Shown here piece by piece: positions 8,333 to 17,838 of a stretch of 64,000 bases of DNA (within the stretch, counting starts at the first letter, position 1; each line of letters starts with the position of its first letter). Both the position numbers and the translations under genes were made by a program. Origin of the DNA: Paracoccaceae bacterium (GTDB lineage: Bacteria; Pseudomonadota; Alphaproteobacteria; Rhodobacterales; Rhodobacteraceae); contig CACKSH010000002.1 in the NCBI GenBank assembly GCA_902602765.1, positions 1-64,000 on the forward strand, given 5' to 3'. The notes beneath the pieces are model-generated. The model made no database searches, was not told the DNA's origin, and worked only from the letters and a program-made list of their open reading frames with translations.

Positions 8333-9049
8333 ATGAAAATAGACTGGCTTTCTTATTACTCACAGATACTGCAAACTCTCCTGCTGCCTATTCTATTATT
8401 TCAGGGCTGGAGGTTAAGGAAAAATATTATCGAACTTCCAGAAGCAACTGGAGACCGACAGGGGACTATTGGCACAGGACGTAAACTAGGAGTAATTTTT
8501 CTCGGAGATTCCTCCGCCTGTGGTGTTGGCGTTTCTCATTTAAACAAAGCTCTGTCTGGTGGACTTCTTAATATTTTAAGTCAGAAATATTCTTGTGATT
8601 GGAAAGTTTTTGCAAAGAGCAAATTAATGACTTCCGAACTTACGACCTTAATTTCGAAGGAAGAAAAAACAAATTTCGACATAGCAGTAGTGTGCGTTGG
8701 TATGAACGATATTACTGATGGGAAAAGTGTCAAAGCGTGGATGCGAGATATTTTAAACTTACGCAAAATCATAATCAATAAATACGATGTTTCAAAAATA
8801 ATATTCTCTGGTATCCCACCTGTCCATAAATTGAACCAAGTACCACATCCACTATTACATGTATTGGGCCTTAAAGCGTTTGTTTTTGGGAATGCTTTAA
8901 GGGAGTTTTGTGCAGACAACAACGAATGTTTCTTTATTGATATTAATTTGCCAGTATCGAACCAAACAATGGCAATTGATGGTTATCATCCGAATGAAGT
9001 TTTCTACCGTGCCTGGGCAGAGCGCATTAGTGAGTCTATATTTAAGTAA
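8333..9049 (+). CDS. SGNH/GDSL-type hydrolase
   Basis: A 238-residue serine esterase of the SGNH fold. Block I is VIFLGDSSACGVGV (nucleophile Ser in GDSS, near residue 63). Block III is VCVGMNDITDG, supplying the oxyanion Asn, and block V is AIDGYHPNEVFY near residue 222, with the catalytic Asp and His. An N-terminal hydrophobic stretch (residues 5-23) followed by basic residues looks like a signal anchor, so the enzyme may be membrane-attached. About 180 bp of upstream sequence carries its promoter; the gene starts with ATG. It stands alone. The natural substrate (lipid, acyl sugar or other ester) is unknown. Confidence 0.85.
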   Translation: MKIDWLSYYSQILQTLLLPILLFQGWRLRKNIIELPEATGDRQGTIGTGRKLGVIFLGDSSACGVGVSHLNKALSGGLLNILSQKYSCDWKVFAKSKLMTSELTTLISKEEKTNFDIAVVCVGMNDITDGKSVKAWMRDILNLRKIIINKYDVSKIIFSGIPPVHKLNQVPHPLLHVLGLKAFVFGNALREFCADNNECFFIDINLPVSNQTMAIDGYHPNEVFYRAWAERISESIFK

Positions 9050-9185
9050 ACATAAATATGTACAGGTTAATAACTTAAGACTAGCCAGATATATACCTTA
9101 TTAGACGCAGTATCAGAGAGCAAACGCCTATGTATACTTTCAAAGTTACGTTACTGCTCTATTTTGCTTTTATACGAGGGAAGCA

Positions 9186-9842
9186 ATGGTTCTTAACTTA
9201 AACTCTATACGAAAATCATACCGCACTAACGAAGGCAAAGTTTCCGTTCTAAATGATGTAAGCTTAACTCTTTTAGGAGGCGAGACACTTGCGCTGAGAG
9301 GTGAGTCGGGTAGTGGGAAAAGTACCCTTTTACACATTGCCGGTGCATTAGAGTTACCCGACGAAGGCAGCGTAGAAATAGCTGGCAAAGAGTTATCCAA
9401 AATGGATGATACTGGAAGAGCAGCCGTCAGGCGGACAGACATCGCAATAGTATTCCAACACTTTAATCTAATTCCATCTTTAAATGTTGCCGCAAACATC
9501 AATTTCCAAGCAAATTTGTCAGGGCCAGTAGACAAAATTAAATTAGAAAAAATTGTTTGTTCTCTTGGGTTATCCGACCAAATGGGAAAATATCCGGAAG
9601 CATTGTCTGGCGGACAACAACAAAGAGTCGCGATTGCTCGAGCATTAGTAACTGAGCCTAAACTTTTATTGGCCGATGAACCAACGGGAAACTTAGACGA
9701 ACATAGCGCACAATCTGTGCTTGAGCAAATGCTAACTTTGGTGGCAGAAACTAACACTGCCTTGATGATTGTAACTCACTCTCGAAATGTTGCAGCTAGA
9801 ATGGATAAACAGCTCCAATTAATAGGAGGACAGCTTAAGTGA
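9186..9842 (+). CDS. ABC transporter ATP-binding protein (LolD/MacB class)
   Basis: A 218-residue ATPase. Walker A is GESGSGKSTLLHIAG (about residues 39-53), the Q-loop is IVFQHFNLIPSL, the signature is LSGGQQQRVAIARAL (about 138-152), Walker B is LLLADEPTGNLD, and the H-loop is MIVTHS. DEPTGNLD and the short length are typical of the LolD/MacB/FtsE group that works with FtsX-type permeases rather than importers. A GAGGG site precedes the ATG. Its stop overlaps the GTG of the permease gene. With the two following genes it forms the recurring ATPase, FtsX-permease, AttH/CrtC-like triad, likely moving a lipid-like or hydrophobic compound across the inner membrane. Confidence 0.92.
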   Translation: MVLNLNSIRKSYRTNEGKVSVLNDVSLTLLGGETLALRGESGSGKSTLLHIAGALELPDEGSVEIAGKELSKMDDTGRAAVRRTDIAIVFQHFNLIPSLNVAANINFQANLSGPVDKIKLEKIVCSLGLSDQMGKYPEALSGGQQQRVAIARALVTEPKLLLADEPTGNLDEHSAQSVLEQMLTLVAETNTALMIVTHSRNVAARMDKQLQLIGGQLK

Positions 9843-12217
9843 TAGTTTCATGCCTTTTTACTCTTCTATCACATTGGTCTAGGAACCCATTGCAAATATT
9901 TGCTTATCTTTCAGGTGTTGCGCTGGCTACTGCGCTGTGGTCCGGAGTGCAGGCAATTAATCATGAAGCAAAGGTCAGCTATAGAGCTGCTGCACAGACT
10001 TTGGGCGAAGGTCAGTACGACTTAATTCAGCCCAAGCAAGATAAGACCATTTCAGTTGTCGATTATGTTAACCTCAGAAAATCAGGGTGGTTAGTATCTC
10101 CAGTAGTTGATGGATATTTAGATAACGTGCGATTATTGGGCATGGATCCATTAACCTTACCCTCATCTTTTCTGTTTGCTAATGCTAATCTTACTAATTC
10201 CATTAGTGGGAATGATTTTTTCGAATTACTAGTGACCAATGAAAATACCTCAAAAAACTTTGGACCAAATGTTGAAGTAATAATTGATAAAAATGTTGCG
10301 CCGGGTATAGCGGTAGGCGATATAAGTTTAGTTCAAAGATTAATTAACAAAAATAGCATTAGTTACCTGATTGTTAACCCTATACAACCTTTAGAACAAA
10401 CAAAATTAGAAGAAATCGCGCCTCATTTAGCAATAATTAATACTGAGCAAATGACCGATATCTCGCAGCTCACTGATAGTTTTCATTTAAACTTGTCAGC
10501 ATTTGGTTTGCTCAGCTTTGCAGTAGGTTTGTTTATTGTACATAGTACGATTGGCCTCGCTTTTGAGCAGCGACGGGCCATGATGCGTTCAATGAGATCT
10601 ATGGGAGTGTCACTACGAATACTGATTATCTCTGTTACAACTGAGATGATGATTTTAGCAATGATCGGTGCAATTTTCGGAATAGTTTTAGGCTACTTAA
10701 TCGCTGGTCTTTTACTACCAGATGTTGCGGCAACCTTACGAGGCCTATACGGCGCAAATATTTCTGGAACACTACAATCAAGACCAGACTGGTGGCTGTC
10801 AGGTTTGATAATTGCATTGCTCGGAACTGGTTTAGCAATGTCATCCCAAATTTGGCAAATAACTAAACTGCCCATTTTAGCCAGTGCAAAACCTAGGGCT
10901 TGGATGGTTGTTACCACTTCATATTTTACTTTGCAGATGAAGGCCTCTGTCGCGTTGCTCACTCTGGGCTCAATTTTTGCAATACTATTTGATGGACTAG
11001 TAGCCGGCTTTGCATTATTAGGTGCTCTACTCATTTCGGCTGCAATAGCACTACCGGCGTTTTTAGCATGGTGCCTGAGAAAACTTCAAAAATCTGCCAA
11101 TACTCCATTGTGGGACTGGTTCTGGGCTGACACACGACAGCAGTTACCAGGTTTAAGTCTTGCATTGATGGCCTTGTTACTTGCTGTATCAGCTAACATC
11201 GGGGTTTCAACTATGGTTTCAAGTTTCAGATTAACTTTTATCAGTTTTTTAGATCAACGTCTTGCACCAGAACTTTTTTTACAGGTAGCTAGTAAAGATC
11301 AAAGCTCCGAATTAAATAACTTTCTTTCTGAGCGTGGTATTGAAGTTTTGCCATTAATGTCCGTTGAAACAGTAATATCTAAGCAACCAGCTGAGCTCTT
11401 TGGCATCAAGATTGGAAATACTTATAGAGAGAATTGGCGTTTTCTCGATGCAGTTGAAAATCCATGGGATACAGTACAGTTGGGCAAAGCTATCATAGTT
11501 AATGAGCAATTTGCGCGCCGAGCAAATCTTTGGGTGAGTGATCGGGTTAATATTAGCCCTGATTTTACGCTACCAATTGCTGCTATCGTTGGAGACTATG
11601 GGAACCCTAAAGGCCAAGTCATAGTTAATGAAGAATTATTCAGTAATTTATTTCCCCAACTATACCCGGCTCGCTTTGGAATTAGGACCGATAACCCGGC
11701 TGAGCTGGAGTCTCAAATAATAAATCAAATCGGTATCGATAAAAATTCGATTATAGATCAAAAATCGTTAAAAGCATTTTCAATGGAAGTTTTTGAGAGA
11801 ACATTTCTTGTTACATCTGCCTTAAACGTTCTAACACTTGGAGTAGCAAGCTTCGCCATTTTAATGAGCTTACTCACCTTGGCTGACAGACGGATCCCAC
11901 AGCTTTCCCCAGTTTGGGCATTGGGACTTACACGGTCACAATTAGGAAAACTCGAGCTTGTCCGTGCAGTTTTACTTGCTTTATTCGTGGTTATTTTCTC
12001 TATACCGACAGGTTTGGTGCTCGCATGGGTACTGTTGAATGTGATCAACGTAAAAGCCTTCGGCTGGCAATTACCAATGTTTCTATTCCCATTTGAATAC
12101 CTTAAGCTTGGCTTATACGCGCTATGTGCTGCGTTTCTGGCGGCGACATGGCCCAGCCTAAGACTAATCAAAACGCCTCCAAGCGATTTATTGAAGGTTT
12201 TTGCGAGTGAACGTTAA
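9839..12217 (+). CDS. FtsX-like ABC permease, double-length
   Basis: A 792-residue permease with a GTG start overlapping the ATPase stop. It begins with a helix near residues 17-37 and a periplasmic domain. Two FtsX-type membrane blocks follow: residues 215-350 (with EQRRAMMRSMRSMGVSLRILI) and residues 650-785 (DRRIPQLSPVWALGLTRSQLGKLE, then VLLALFVVIFSIPTGLVLAWVLL). This double-block arrangement is the common form of DUF214-type permeases, which need only one polypeptide plus the ATPase. The final codons overlap the start of the AttH-like gene. Cargo is unknown; family members handle lipoproteins, lipids or hydrophobic metabolites. Confidence 0.88.
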   Translation: MIVSCLFTLLSHWSRNPLQIFAYLSGVALATALWSGVQAINHEAKVSYRAAAQTLGEGQYDLIQPKQDKTISVVDYVNLRKSGWLVSPVVDGYLDNVRLLGMDPLTLPSSFLFANANLTNSISGNDFFELLVTNENTSKNFGPNVEVIIDKNVAPGIAVGDISLVQRLINKNSISYLIVNPIQPLEQTKLEEIAPHLAIINTEQMTDISQLTDSFHLNLSAFGLLSFAVGLFIVHSTIGLAFEQRRAMMRSMRSMGVSLRILIISVTTEMMILAMIGAIFGIVLGYLIAGLLLPDVAATLRGLYGANISGTLQSRPDWWLSGLIIALLGTGLAMSSQIWQITKLPILASAKPRAWMVVTTSYFTLQMKASVALLTLGSIFAILFDGLVAGFALLGALLISAAIALPAFLAWCLRKLQKSANTPLWDWFWADTRQQLPGLSLALMALLLAVSANIGVSTMVSSFRLTFISFLDQRLAPELFLQVASKDQSSELNNFLSERGIEVLPLMSVETVISKQPAELFGIKIGNTYRENWRFLDAVENPWDTVQLGKAIIVNEQFARRANLWVSDRVNISPDFTLPIAAIVGDYGNPKGQVIVNEELFSNLFPQLYPARFGIRTDNPAELESQIINQIGIDKNSIIDQKSLKAFSMEVFERTFLVTSALNVLTLGVASFAILMSLLTLADRRIPQLSPVWALGLTRSQLGKLELVRAVLLALFVVIFSIPTGLVLAWVLLNVINVKAFGWQLPMFLFPFEYLKLGLYALCAAFLAATWPSLRLIKTPPSDLLKVFASER

Positions 12218-13244
12218 GCTTCTTATTTTATTGGTCTTTTTACCCTGTAATTTAATAGCCCAAAGTTTTTCAGGTCTAGGAAGTACAGCGGAAGGTTTTA
12301 CTAACCCTATACCAAATAAAAGTTTTAACTTTCCTTTGGACCATGGATCACACAACGAATATAGAGTAGAGTGGTGGTACCTCACGGCAAATTTAATAGG
12401 TGAGGACGGAATACCTTATGGTATTCAATGGACTCTTTTTCGCACAGCGCGCTCACCAACTGAAGGGAATAGTTGGCTTTCTAATCAGATATGGTTCGCC
12501 CATGCAGCGGTAACCACGCCCAAAGAACATTTTACCACAGAACGGTTTGCCCGAGGGGGAATTGGCCAAGCTGGCGTCAATGCTGAACCTTTTGAGGCTT
12601 GGATTGATGAATGGTCATTGCGTGGAGAGAATTTTGATGAATTAACCTTAAAAGCCACAGGATCAAATTTTTCTTACCGAATGTCTTTAGAAGCAAAAGG
12701 TCCAATAGTTTTTCATGGGGATAAAGGCTACTCAATAAAGTCTTCTGAGGGACAAGCAAGTTATTATTACTCTCAACCTTTTTTTGAGATAAAAGGCACT
12801 CTTACGCTTCCAGAGGGTACAATTAATGTAACGGGCAGTGCATGGCTGGACCGTGAGTGGTCATCTCAACCCCTTTCTGAAAATCAATCAGGATGGGATT
12901 GGTTTTCACTCTCTCTGGATAACGGAGCTAAATTAATGGGCTTTCAACTTCGTCAGACGGATGGTTCAACTTTCAGCTCTTCATCTTGGATTGAGCCAAA
13001 TGGTTCATTAACCTCATACGGAAACAAGGAATTTGTTGCGAAGCCACTTAATTTACACACCGTGGGAGAAAAAAAACTTCCAACTCATTGGCGATTGTTA
13101 CTCAAGGATAAAAATGTCGATTTAAACGTCAAAGCTATCAACCCAAATGCTTGGATGGACCTGTCAATCCCTTATTGGGAGGGTCCCGTAGAGATTTCCG
13201 GAAGTCATTCGGGAAGAGGGTATTTGGAAATGACTGGCTATTAA
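12207..13244 (+). CDS. AttH / CrtC-like lipocalin-fold protein, exported
   Basis: About 345 residues. I choose GTG at 12207 because a GAAGG site lies 9 nt upstream; a TTG at 12201 would place the site too close. Residues 1-19 (KLLILLVFLPCNLIAQS) form a signal peptide. The body carries FPLDHGSHNEYRVEWWYLTANL, IQWTLFRTA, FAHAAVT and GSAWLDREWSS, the hallmarks of the AttH/hydroxyneurosporene-synthase (CrtC-like) two-lipocalin family. It overlaps the permease 3' end and completes the ATPase-permease-AttH operon, so it probably binds or modifies the hydrophobic cargo in the periplasm. A carotenoid hydratase role is unlikely because no carotenoid genes are near. Confidence 0.85.
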   Translation: MNVKLLILLVFLPCNLIAQSFSGLGSTAEGFTNPIPNKSFNFPLDHGSHNEYRVEWWYLTANLIGEDGIPYGIQWTLFRTARSPTEGNSWLSNQIWFAHAAVTTPKEHFTTERFARGGIGQAGVNAEPFEAWIDEWSLRGENFDELTLKATGSNFSYRMSLEAKGPIVFHGDKGYSIKSSEGQASYYYSQPFFEIKGTLTLPEGTINVTGSAWLDREWSSQPLSENQSGWDWFSLSLDNGAKLMGFQLRQTDGSTFSSSSWIEPNGSLTSYGNKEFVAKPLNLHTVGEKKLPTHWRLLLKDKNVDLNVKAINPNAWMDLSIPYWEGPVEISGSHSGRGYLEMTGY

Positions 13245-13345
13245 AAGACACCCGTTTTCAAACGACATTGAAGTCGCAATTGGAAAAGATACTAAGAAGT
13301 CATAATTATATTTTCTAACCCAATTAAACCGAAGGGTCTTTTAAA

Positions 13346-14200
13346 ATGACGCAAGAACTAGATAAGATAGTATCTAAGTATCGCGACAAAGGGTTTGTTT
13401 CAGGGTTGCCTGTATTCTCGAGTACTGAAACGGGTGAAATACTAAATTACATAGAAGGACTTGAGGAAAAGCACAAAGAGGGTGCTGGCGGGCATTCCCT
13501 TAATCAATTTTTTCGCGTAAATGGGCACGTAGTTATTCCAAAGCTTGCCGAAATAGCACGTAACACAACTATCTTGGACATTATTGAAGCTTTACTTGGG
13601 CCTAATCTATTGGCTTGGTCAGTTGAATTATTCATTAAAGAACCAAACAGTGCAAAAACTGTTTCTTGGCATCAAGACATAACTTATTGGGGCATGGGTG
13701 AGACAGATGACGAAGTTACCGCTTGGCTTGCTTTGTCTGATGTGAGCATTGAAGCCGGCTGCATGCGCTTCATCCCAGGAAGCCACAAAGACGGCTTAGT
13801 CGAACATCGCGATACATTTGATAAAAACAACCTATTATCAAGAGGACAGGAAATTTCAAATGTGAAAGAAGAAGATGCTGAGTTCGGACCACTACTGCCT
13901 GGCGAAATATCTTTACACCATGGAAGATGCTTTCACGCCTCTGGTAAAAACAGATCCAAAAATAGGCGTATTGGGATAGCAATTCGATACGTGACACCAG
14001 AAGTCAGGGATCATGCCCCTGGACGTGATTGGGCGATGCCTGTAAGAGGCGAAATACCTAGGGGTGGTTGGGATTGCATTGCAGGACCTCGCGGTCTTTT
14101 TCATCCAAATGATTTAATGCTTTACAATCGCATTCTGTCTGGACAATCAAAGACACTTGCAGAAGGTGCTCGTAACCAAGTCAAACTTTATGGATCGTGA
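13346..14200 (+). CDS. Phytanoyl-CoA dioxygenase family Fe(II)/2-oxoglutarate oxygenase (PhnY-like context)
   Basis: A 284-residue PhyH-family oxygenase. The metal triad is visible as WHQD (His109, Asp111) and the distal His in CFHASG (about His197), followed by the 2-oxoglutarate-binding Arg in NRSKNRRIG. ALSDVSIEAGCMRFIPGSHKDG is a strong family signature. The gene is followed, with overlap, by an HD-domain oxygenase. A PhyH-type hydroxylase plus HD-type diiron oxygenase is the arrangement of PhnY/PhnZ, in which the first enzyme hydroxylates an aminophosphonate alpha carbon and the second cleaves the C-P bond. Sequence alone does not prove phosphonate as substrate; other hydroxylated acids are possible. 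Confidence 0.85.
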   Translation: MTQELDKIVSKYRDKGFVSGLPVFSSTETGEILNYIEGLEEKHKEGAGGHSLNQFFRVNGHVVIPKLAEIARNTTILDIIEALLGPNLLAWSVELFIKEPNSAKTVSWHQDITYWGMGETDDEVTAWLALSDVSIEAGCMRFIPGSHKDGLVEHRDTFDKNNLLSRGQEISNVKEEDAEFGPLLPGEISLHHGRCFHASGKNRSKNRRIGIAIRYVTPEVRDHAPGRDWAMPVRGEIPRGGWDCIAGPRGLFHPNDLMLYNRILSGQSKTLAEGARNQVKLYGS

Positions 14201-14834
14201 ACTGAAAAAGATGGATAAAAAAGTAAATTTTACTGCAATGAAGAACGGAACCCGCGAAGACTATCAACTTTTAGCGGAATTAGAAAAGCCATTCTTATCT
14301 CTTACCGCCGATAGAGTTCTAAACGAACTACGTGAAGCAGGAAATGCCACTCTTGAGGGGTATAAGATTACGCGTCTCGAGCATGGCTTACAATCAGGCA
14401 CTCGTGCAATGCGTGACGGAGCAGATATAGACTGGATTGTGGGGGCTCTTCTTCATGATATCGGTGACGGACTAGCACCTCAGAACCACGACCGTATGTC
14501 AGCGGAAGTTATTAGACCATTCGTCAGATGGGATGTTGCTTGGACAGTTGAACATCATGGCATTTTTCAAATGATATATTATGCCCATCATTACAATTGG
14601 GACCGCAATGCAAGAGACAAATTTCGTGATCATCCTCTTTTTAAGACGTGTGAGGAATTTTGTGAACGCTGGGATCAATCAAGTTTTGACCCCGACTACC
14701 CAACGGAACCATTAGAAACCTTTGAACCAATGGTAAGACAGGTCTTCAGTAGAAAGGCATATGATCCGGCAGTACTTCGTGAGGGATTTATATCATCTCT
14801 TACCAGAAAAGAAGAGAAAATGCGCTCCATATAG
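14190..14834 (+). CDS. HD-domain oxygenase (PhnZ/MIOX-like diiron family)
   Basis: About 214 residues from ATG 14190, which overlaps the dioxygenase stop; ATG 14211 is an alternative start and neither has a strong ribosome-binding site. Metal ligands visible are His65 in RLEHGLQSG, the HD pair His89-Asp90 in GALLHDIGD, His100 (QNHDRMSAEVI) and His122 (VEHHG). The spacing and the LEHGLQ / GAD / LLHDIGD pattern match mixed-valence diiron oxygenases such as PhnZ and myo-inositol oxygenase rather than nucleotide phosphohydrolases. The tight coupling to a 2-oxoglutarate oxygenase supports sequential hydroxylation and oxidative cleavage of one substrate, possibly an organophosphonate. Confidence 0.8.
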   Translation: MDRELKKMDKKVNFTAMKNGTREDYQLLAELEKPFLSLTADRVLNELREAGNATLEGYKITRLEHGLQSGTRAMRDGADIDWIVGALLHDIGDGLAPQNHDRMSAEVIRPFVRWDVAWTVEHHGIFQMIYYAHHYNWDRNARDKFRDHPLFKTCEEFCERWDQSSFDPDYPTEPLETFEPMVRQVFSRKAYDPAVLREGFISSLTRKEEKMRSI

Positions 14835-14990
14835 ATCAGTAAAAATAGGCGGACTAGGCTCCATATTATTTACGACATGTAATTCTCCTGTTAAATTTTT
14901 TCAAATTTTACCAGTGTACTTTGGCTTAGTTCTTTGCATATAGGATAGGTTATTCGACTATAGTGGCAAAATTCAAGGTATGGGGGAAAT

Positions 14991-15464
14991 ATGCAAATAT
15001 CCGAAAATGATCTTGCTGATGCAAGGCAATCTTGGGGTGATGGCCTGATTAAAATTTCACAAATATTCGAGAGTAGTGGTATAGATGAGGCCAAGTCCTT
15101 CGCAAGCAGTCTTACAGACGATCTTTATGGCTTTGATTTTGGTCCAATATTATTCAAACCAACATTAAGCGGTGGCGCTAAAACATTTCGACAAGATAAA
15201 GAAGGTACATTATCATATTTTGTTGGACAAAACCCAAATTACCCAAAAGATACTGGGTTTGGCCTTAAATATTGGAGAGATGTTCGATTTGATACTTCCA
15301 GCACATTTATTGCAGATACTGTCGCTATGTGGATGGGGTGGGTATCTTTTGAAGACAAAGATGGAAATATTACCAAAGTTGATAAAAGCTGGGGCTATAA
15401 AAAAGATTCCAAAGGTAATCTTAAGATCATCCTACACCACTCCTCCCTTCCATATAAAGACTAG
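14991..15464 (+). CDS. NTF2-like / CaMKII-association-domain-type protein
   Basis: A 157-residue soluble protein. The repeated pattern FKPTLSGGAKTFR, then a central WMGWVSFEDKDGNITKVDKSWGYKKDSKGNLKI, and the terminal ILHHSSLPY resemble the cone-shaped NTF2/SnoaL-like fold, in particular the group ending with HHSS. Such proteins act as small-molecule binding domains, isomerases or dimerising scaffolds. Sequence does not show catalytic residues with certainty. The start ATG at 14991 follows GGGGGAA. The gene is preceded by 156 bp of non-coding sequence and followed after 56 bp by the beta-glucosidase gene. Function unknown. Confidence 0.65.
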   Translation: MQISENDLADARQSWGDGLIKISQIFESSGIDEAKSFASSLTDDLYGFDFGPILFKPTLSGGAKTFRQDKEGTLSYFVGQNPNYPKDTGFGLKYWRDVRFDTSSTFIADTVAMWMGWVSFEDKDGNITKVDKSWGYKKDSKGNLKIILHHSSLPYKD

Positions 15465-15520
15465 CGCGCCTTACAAAAATGTGCCCTTTATTCTAAGAAA
15501 CTCCAAAATAATAATAGAAA

Positions 15521-16849
15521 ATGCCAATTAAATATTCTCGTAAAAATTTCCCAAAAGGATTTAAATTTGGAGCAGCAACCGCTGCTTATCAAATAGAGGG
15601 TTCAGAAAATGGAAACTGTGGAACCTCTCATTGGGATACCTTCTCTACGACACCTGGAAACGTACATAGTGGAGAAAACGGCTCTATTGCATGTGATCAT
15701 TTTCATCGTTTTGAAGAGGATTTAGATTTAGTGAAAGCTGGCGGGTTCGACTCCTATAGATTTTCCACATCTTGGGCTAGGGTAATGCCTGATGGTAAAA
15801 CAATAAACAAAGATGGTTTGGACTACTATGATCGTTTAGCGGATGCTATTTGCGAACGAAATTTACTGCCAAACCTTACGCTTTATCACTGGGAATTACC
15901 ATCTGCATTAGCTGATATCGGAGGCTGGGCAAATCGTGAAACAGCAAAACGATTTGTTGATCATACTAATGCTGTTATTAAATGTATTGGGGACCGCATG
16001 GACGCGGTCGCAACTATAAATGAGCCGTGGTGTGTAGCATGGTTAAGTTACTTCCTTGGACATCATGCGCCTGGTTTGAGAGATATAAGGGCTGCAGCTA
16101 GAGCTATGCATCATGTCTTACTTGCACATGGACTTTCAATTGATGCAATGCGTTCGTTGGGTACTTCGAATATTGGTGTTGTATTGAACCTTACTGAGGC
16201 TCATCCAGCGAGTAACAAGCTTTCTGATGTGAATGCAAAAGACCGCCTCGACGGAATTCATAATCGTTGGTTCCTGGACGCAATATTTAAAGGCGTATAC
16301 CCTCAAGATATTCTCAATAAACTTTATGAATTTATGCCAAAGAACTTTGAGGACGATATGAGCCTAATTTCTGAACCAATCGATTGGCTTGGCATAAATT
16401 ACTATACAAGAGGAATAGTAGCTGATGACCCAGCAGAGCCTTGGCCGTCTCTTAAAGATATTGAGGGGTCAATGGATAAGACCCAAATGGGTTGGGAAAT
16501 TTATCCAGAGGGTCTAAAAAACCTGCTAGTACGAGTGAGTAGAAATTATACAGGTAACTTACCCTTGCTAGTTACCGAAAATGGTATGGCGTGTGCAGAT
16601 GAAATACAGAATGAAATAGTCTACGACCCTAGTCGCATTGATTACATTTTCTCTCACCTCGCTGCTGCGCGAGCAGCCATTGACGAGGGTGTGAATTTGA
16701 AAGGATTTTTTTATTGGTCACTTCTTGATAATTTCGAATGGGCTTTTGGATATGAAAAACGTTTTGGAATAGTACACGTGGATTTTGAAACACAAAAGAG
16801 GACACCAAAAGCATCTTTTAATGAATGGGCTCAGTCTTTAAATTCCTAA
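15521..16849 (+). CDS. Glycoside hydrolase family 1 beta-glucosidase
   Basis: A 442-residue GH1 enzyme of full length. N-terminal FPKGFKFGAATAAYQIEGS is the family signature. The acid/base is Glu168 in TINEPW, and the nucleophile is Glu353 in VTENG. The glycone-binding residues in YHWELP (about 122) and WSLLDNFEWAFGYEKRFGIVHVDF (about 395) are present. There is no signal peptide, so it hydrolyses imported beta-glucosides or cellobiose-like disaccharides in the cytoplasm. No sugar transporter or regulator is adjacent. The start ATG at 15521 begins MPIKYSRKNFPKGF, as expected for the family. Confidence 0.93.
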   Translation: MPIKYSRKNFPKGFKFGAATAAYQIEGSENGNCGTSHWDTFSTTPGNVHSGENGSIACDHFHRFEEDLDLVKAGGFDSYRFSTSWARVMPDGKTINKDGLDYYDRLADAICERNLLPNLTLYHWELPSALADIGGWANRETAKRFVDHTNAVIKCIGDRMDAVATINEPWCVAWLSYFLGHHAPGLRDIRAAARAMHHVLLAHGLSIDAMRSLGTSNIGVVLNLTEAHPASNKLSDVNAKDRLDGIHNRWFLDAIFKGVYPQDILNKLYEFMPKNFEDDMSLISEPIDWLGINYYTRGIVADDPAEPWPSLKDIEGSMDKTQMGWEIYPEGLKNLLVRVSRNYTGNLPLLVTENGMACADEIQNEIVYDPSRIDYIFSHLAAARAAIDEGVNLKGFFYWSLLDNFEWAFGYEKRFGIVHVDFETQKRTPKASFNEWAQSLNS

Positions 16850-16949
16850 AAATTTATATTCACTTACACTTTACCGAGCAAAGCGAAGATACATAAAATA
16901 AAAGTCGCTATACAGAAATATAAAGACCGCAAGGAGAATTAGGTATCCA

Positions 16950-17678
16950 ATGGAGAATTATGAGATTACAAAACTCGGCGATGGAGTGTCTCGAATTCGT
17001 GAGAAATTCATCTCTGCTGACTGGCGATGTAATATCTGGCATATAAAGGGCCGAGACCGAGACTTAGTGATCGACACAGGATTTGGGCTTACATCTCTCA
17101 CAGCAGCTATTACAGAAATATCGGATCGGCCAATAATTGCATTATGTACACATAGCCACCATGACCACGCTGGAGGATTATGCCAGTTTGAAAAAAGATG
17201 TGGACATCATTTAGAGTCAAAAATTTTTGCCGAACCATCCAGAGAAACTATTGTTGCGGACCTCCTAGATGCATCGGTCATTTGCAAATCACCCTTTGAG
17301 GGGTTTGATATTGACACGTGGTGTTATCAACCTGCACCTTTAACTGGACTGTTAGATGATGGTGATGTGATTGACCTTGGTAATCGTCATTTTCACATCG
17401 TTCATGTGCCGGGGCATTCACCAGGATCAGTTGCTGTTTTTGAACCAAAAACTGGGATTATTCTGACAGGGGATGCAATCTATGACGGTATACTTTACGA
17501 TCATCTGTTTCACTCTGTTCCAGACCACCTAATACAAAGCCTCAATAAAATACTTTCGCTGGATATCAGTGTCGTCCACGCCGGTCATTTCAATAGTTTT
17601 GATAAGGCGCGAGCAAAGGTAATTGTTGATGAATACCTTGATGGAAAGCGAAGCATGCTTTGCCCTGCCCCTAGTTAG
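16950..17678 (+). CDS. Metallo-beta-lactamase-fold hydrolase (glyoxalase II-like)
   Basis: A 242-residue MBL-fold protein. The metal motif THSHHDHAGG near residues 71-80 supplies the H-x-H-x-D-H ligands. The third His is in VHVPGHSPGS, the bridging Asp in ILTGDAIYDG, and the last His in VVHAGHFNSF. It has the length of stand-alone thioesterase/lactonase-type MBL enzymes. The ATG follows GGAG within the AAGGAGAATTAGGTATCCA leader. It precedes the first GcvT-like demethylase by about 130 bp and may be the first gene of that transcription unit. A role in hydrolysing a thioester or lactone in onium catabolism is inferred from location only. Confidence 0.82.
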   Translation: MENYEITKLGDGVSRIREKFISADWRCNIWHIKGRDRDLVIDTGFGLTSLTAAITEISDRPIIALCTHSHHDHAGGLCQFEKRCGHHLESKIFAEPSRETIVADLLDASVICKSPFEGFDIDTWCYQPAPLTGLLDDGDVIDLGNRHFHIVHVPGHSPGSVAVFEPKTGIILTGDAIYDGILYDHLFHSVPDHLIQSLNKILSLDISVVHAGHFNSFDKARAKVIVDEYLDGKRSMLCPAPS

Positions 17679-17838
17679 TATTCAATAATGAATACTTTCT
17701 AAATATTGACAGCAAAATGTTATATTTTTAATTAAAATATAAATTTAACTGTTCAATGGTAAGTTTTTAATCCATTGTAAAATTTCGAATAAGATATATT
17801 TCGAGAACTTGGAAATGTTGCCGATAGGGAGAGATAAA

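Noticed and set aside
9170-9757. 195-codon open frame antisense to the LolD-like gene
   Set aside because: It lies fully opposite a clear ABC ATPase with all motifs; its translation shows only reverse-frame composition (Ser/Leu-rich) and no family features.
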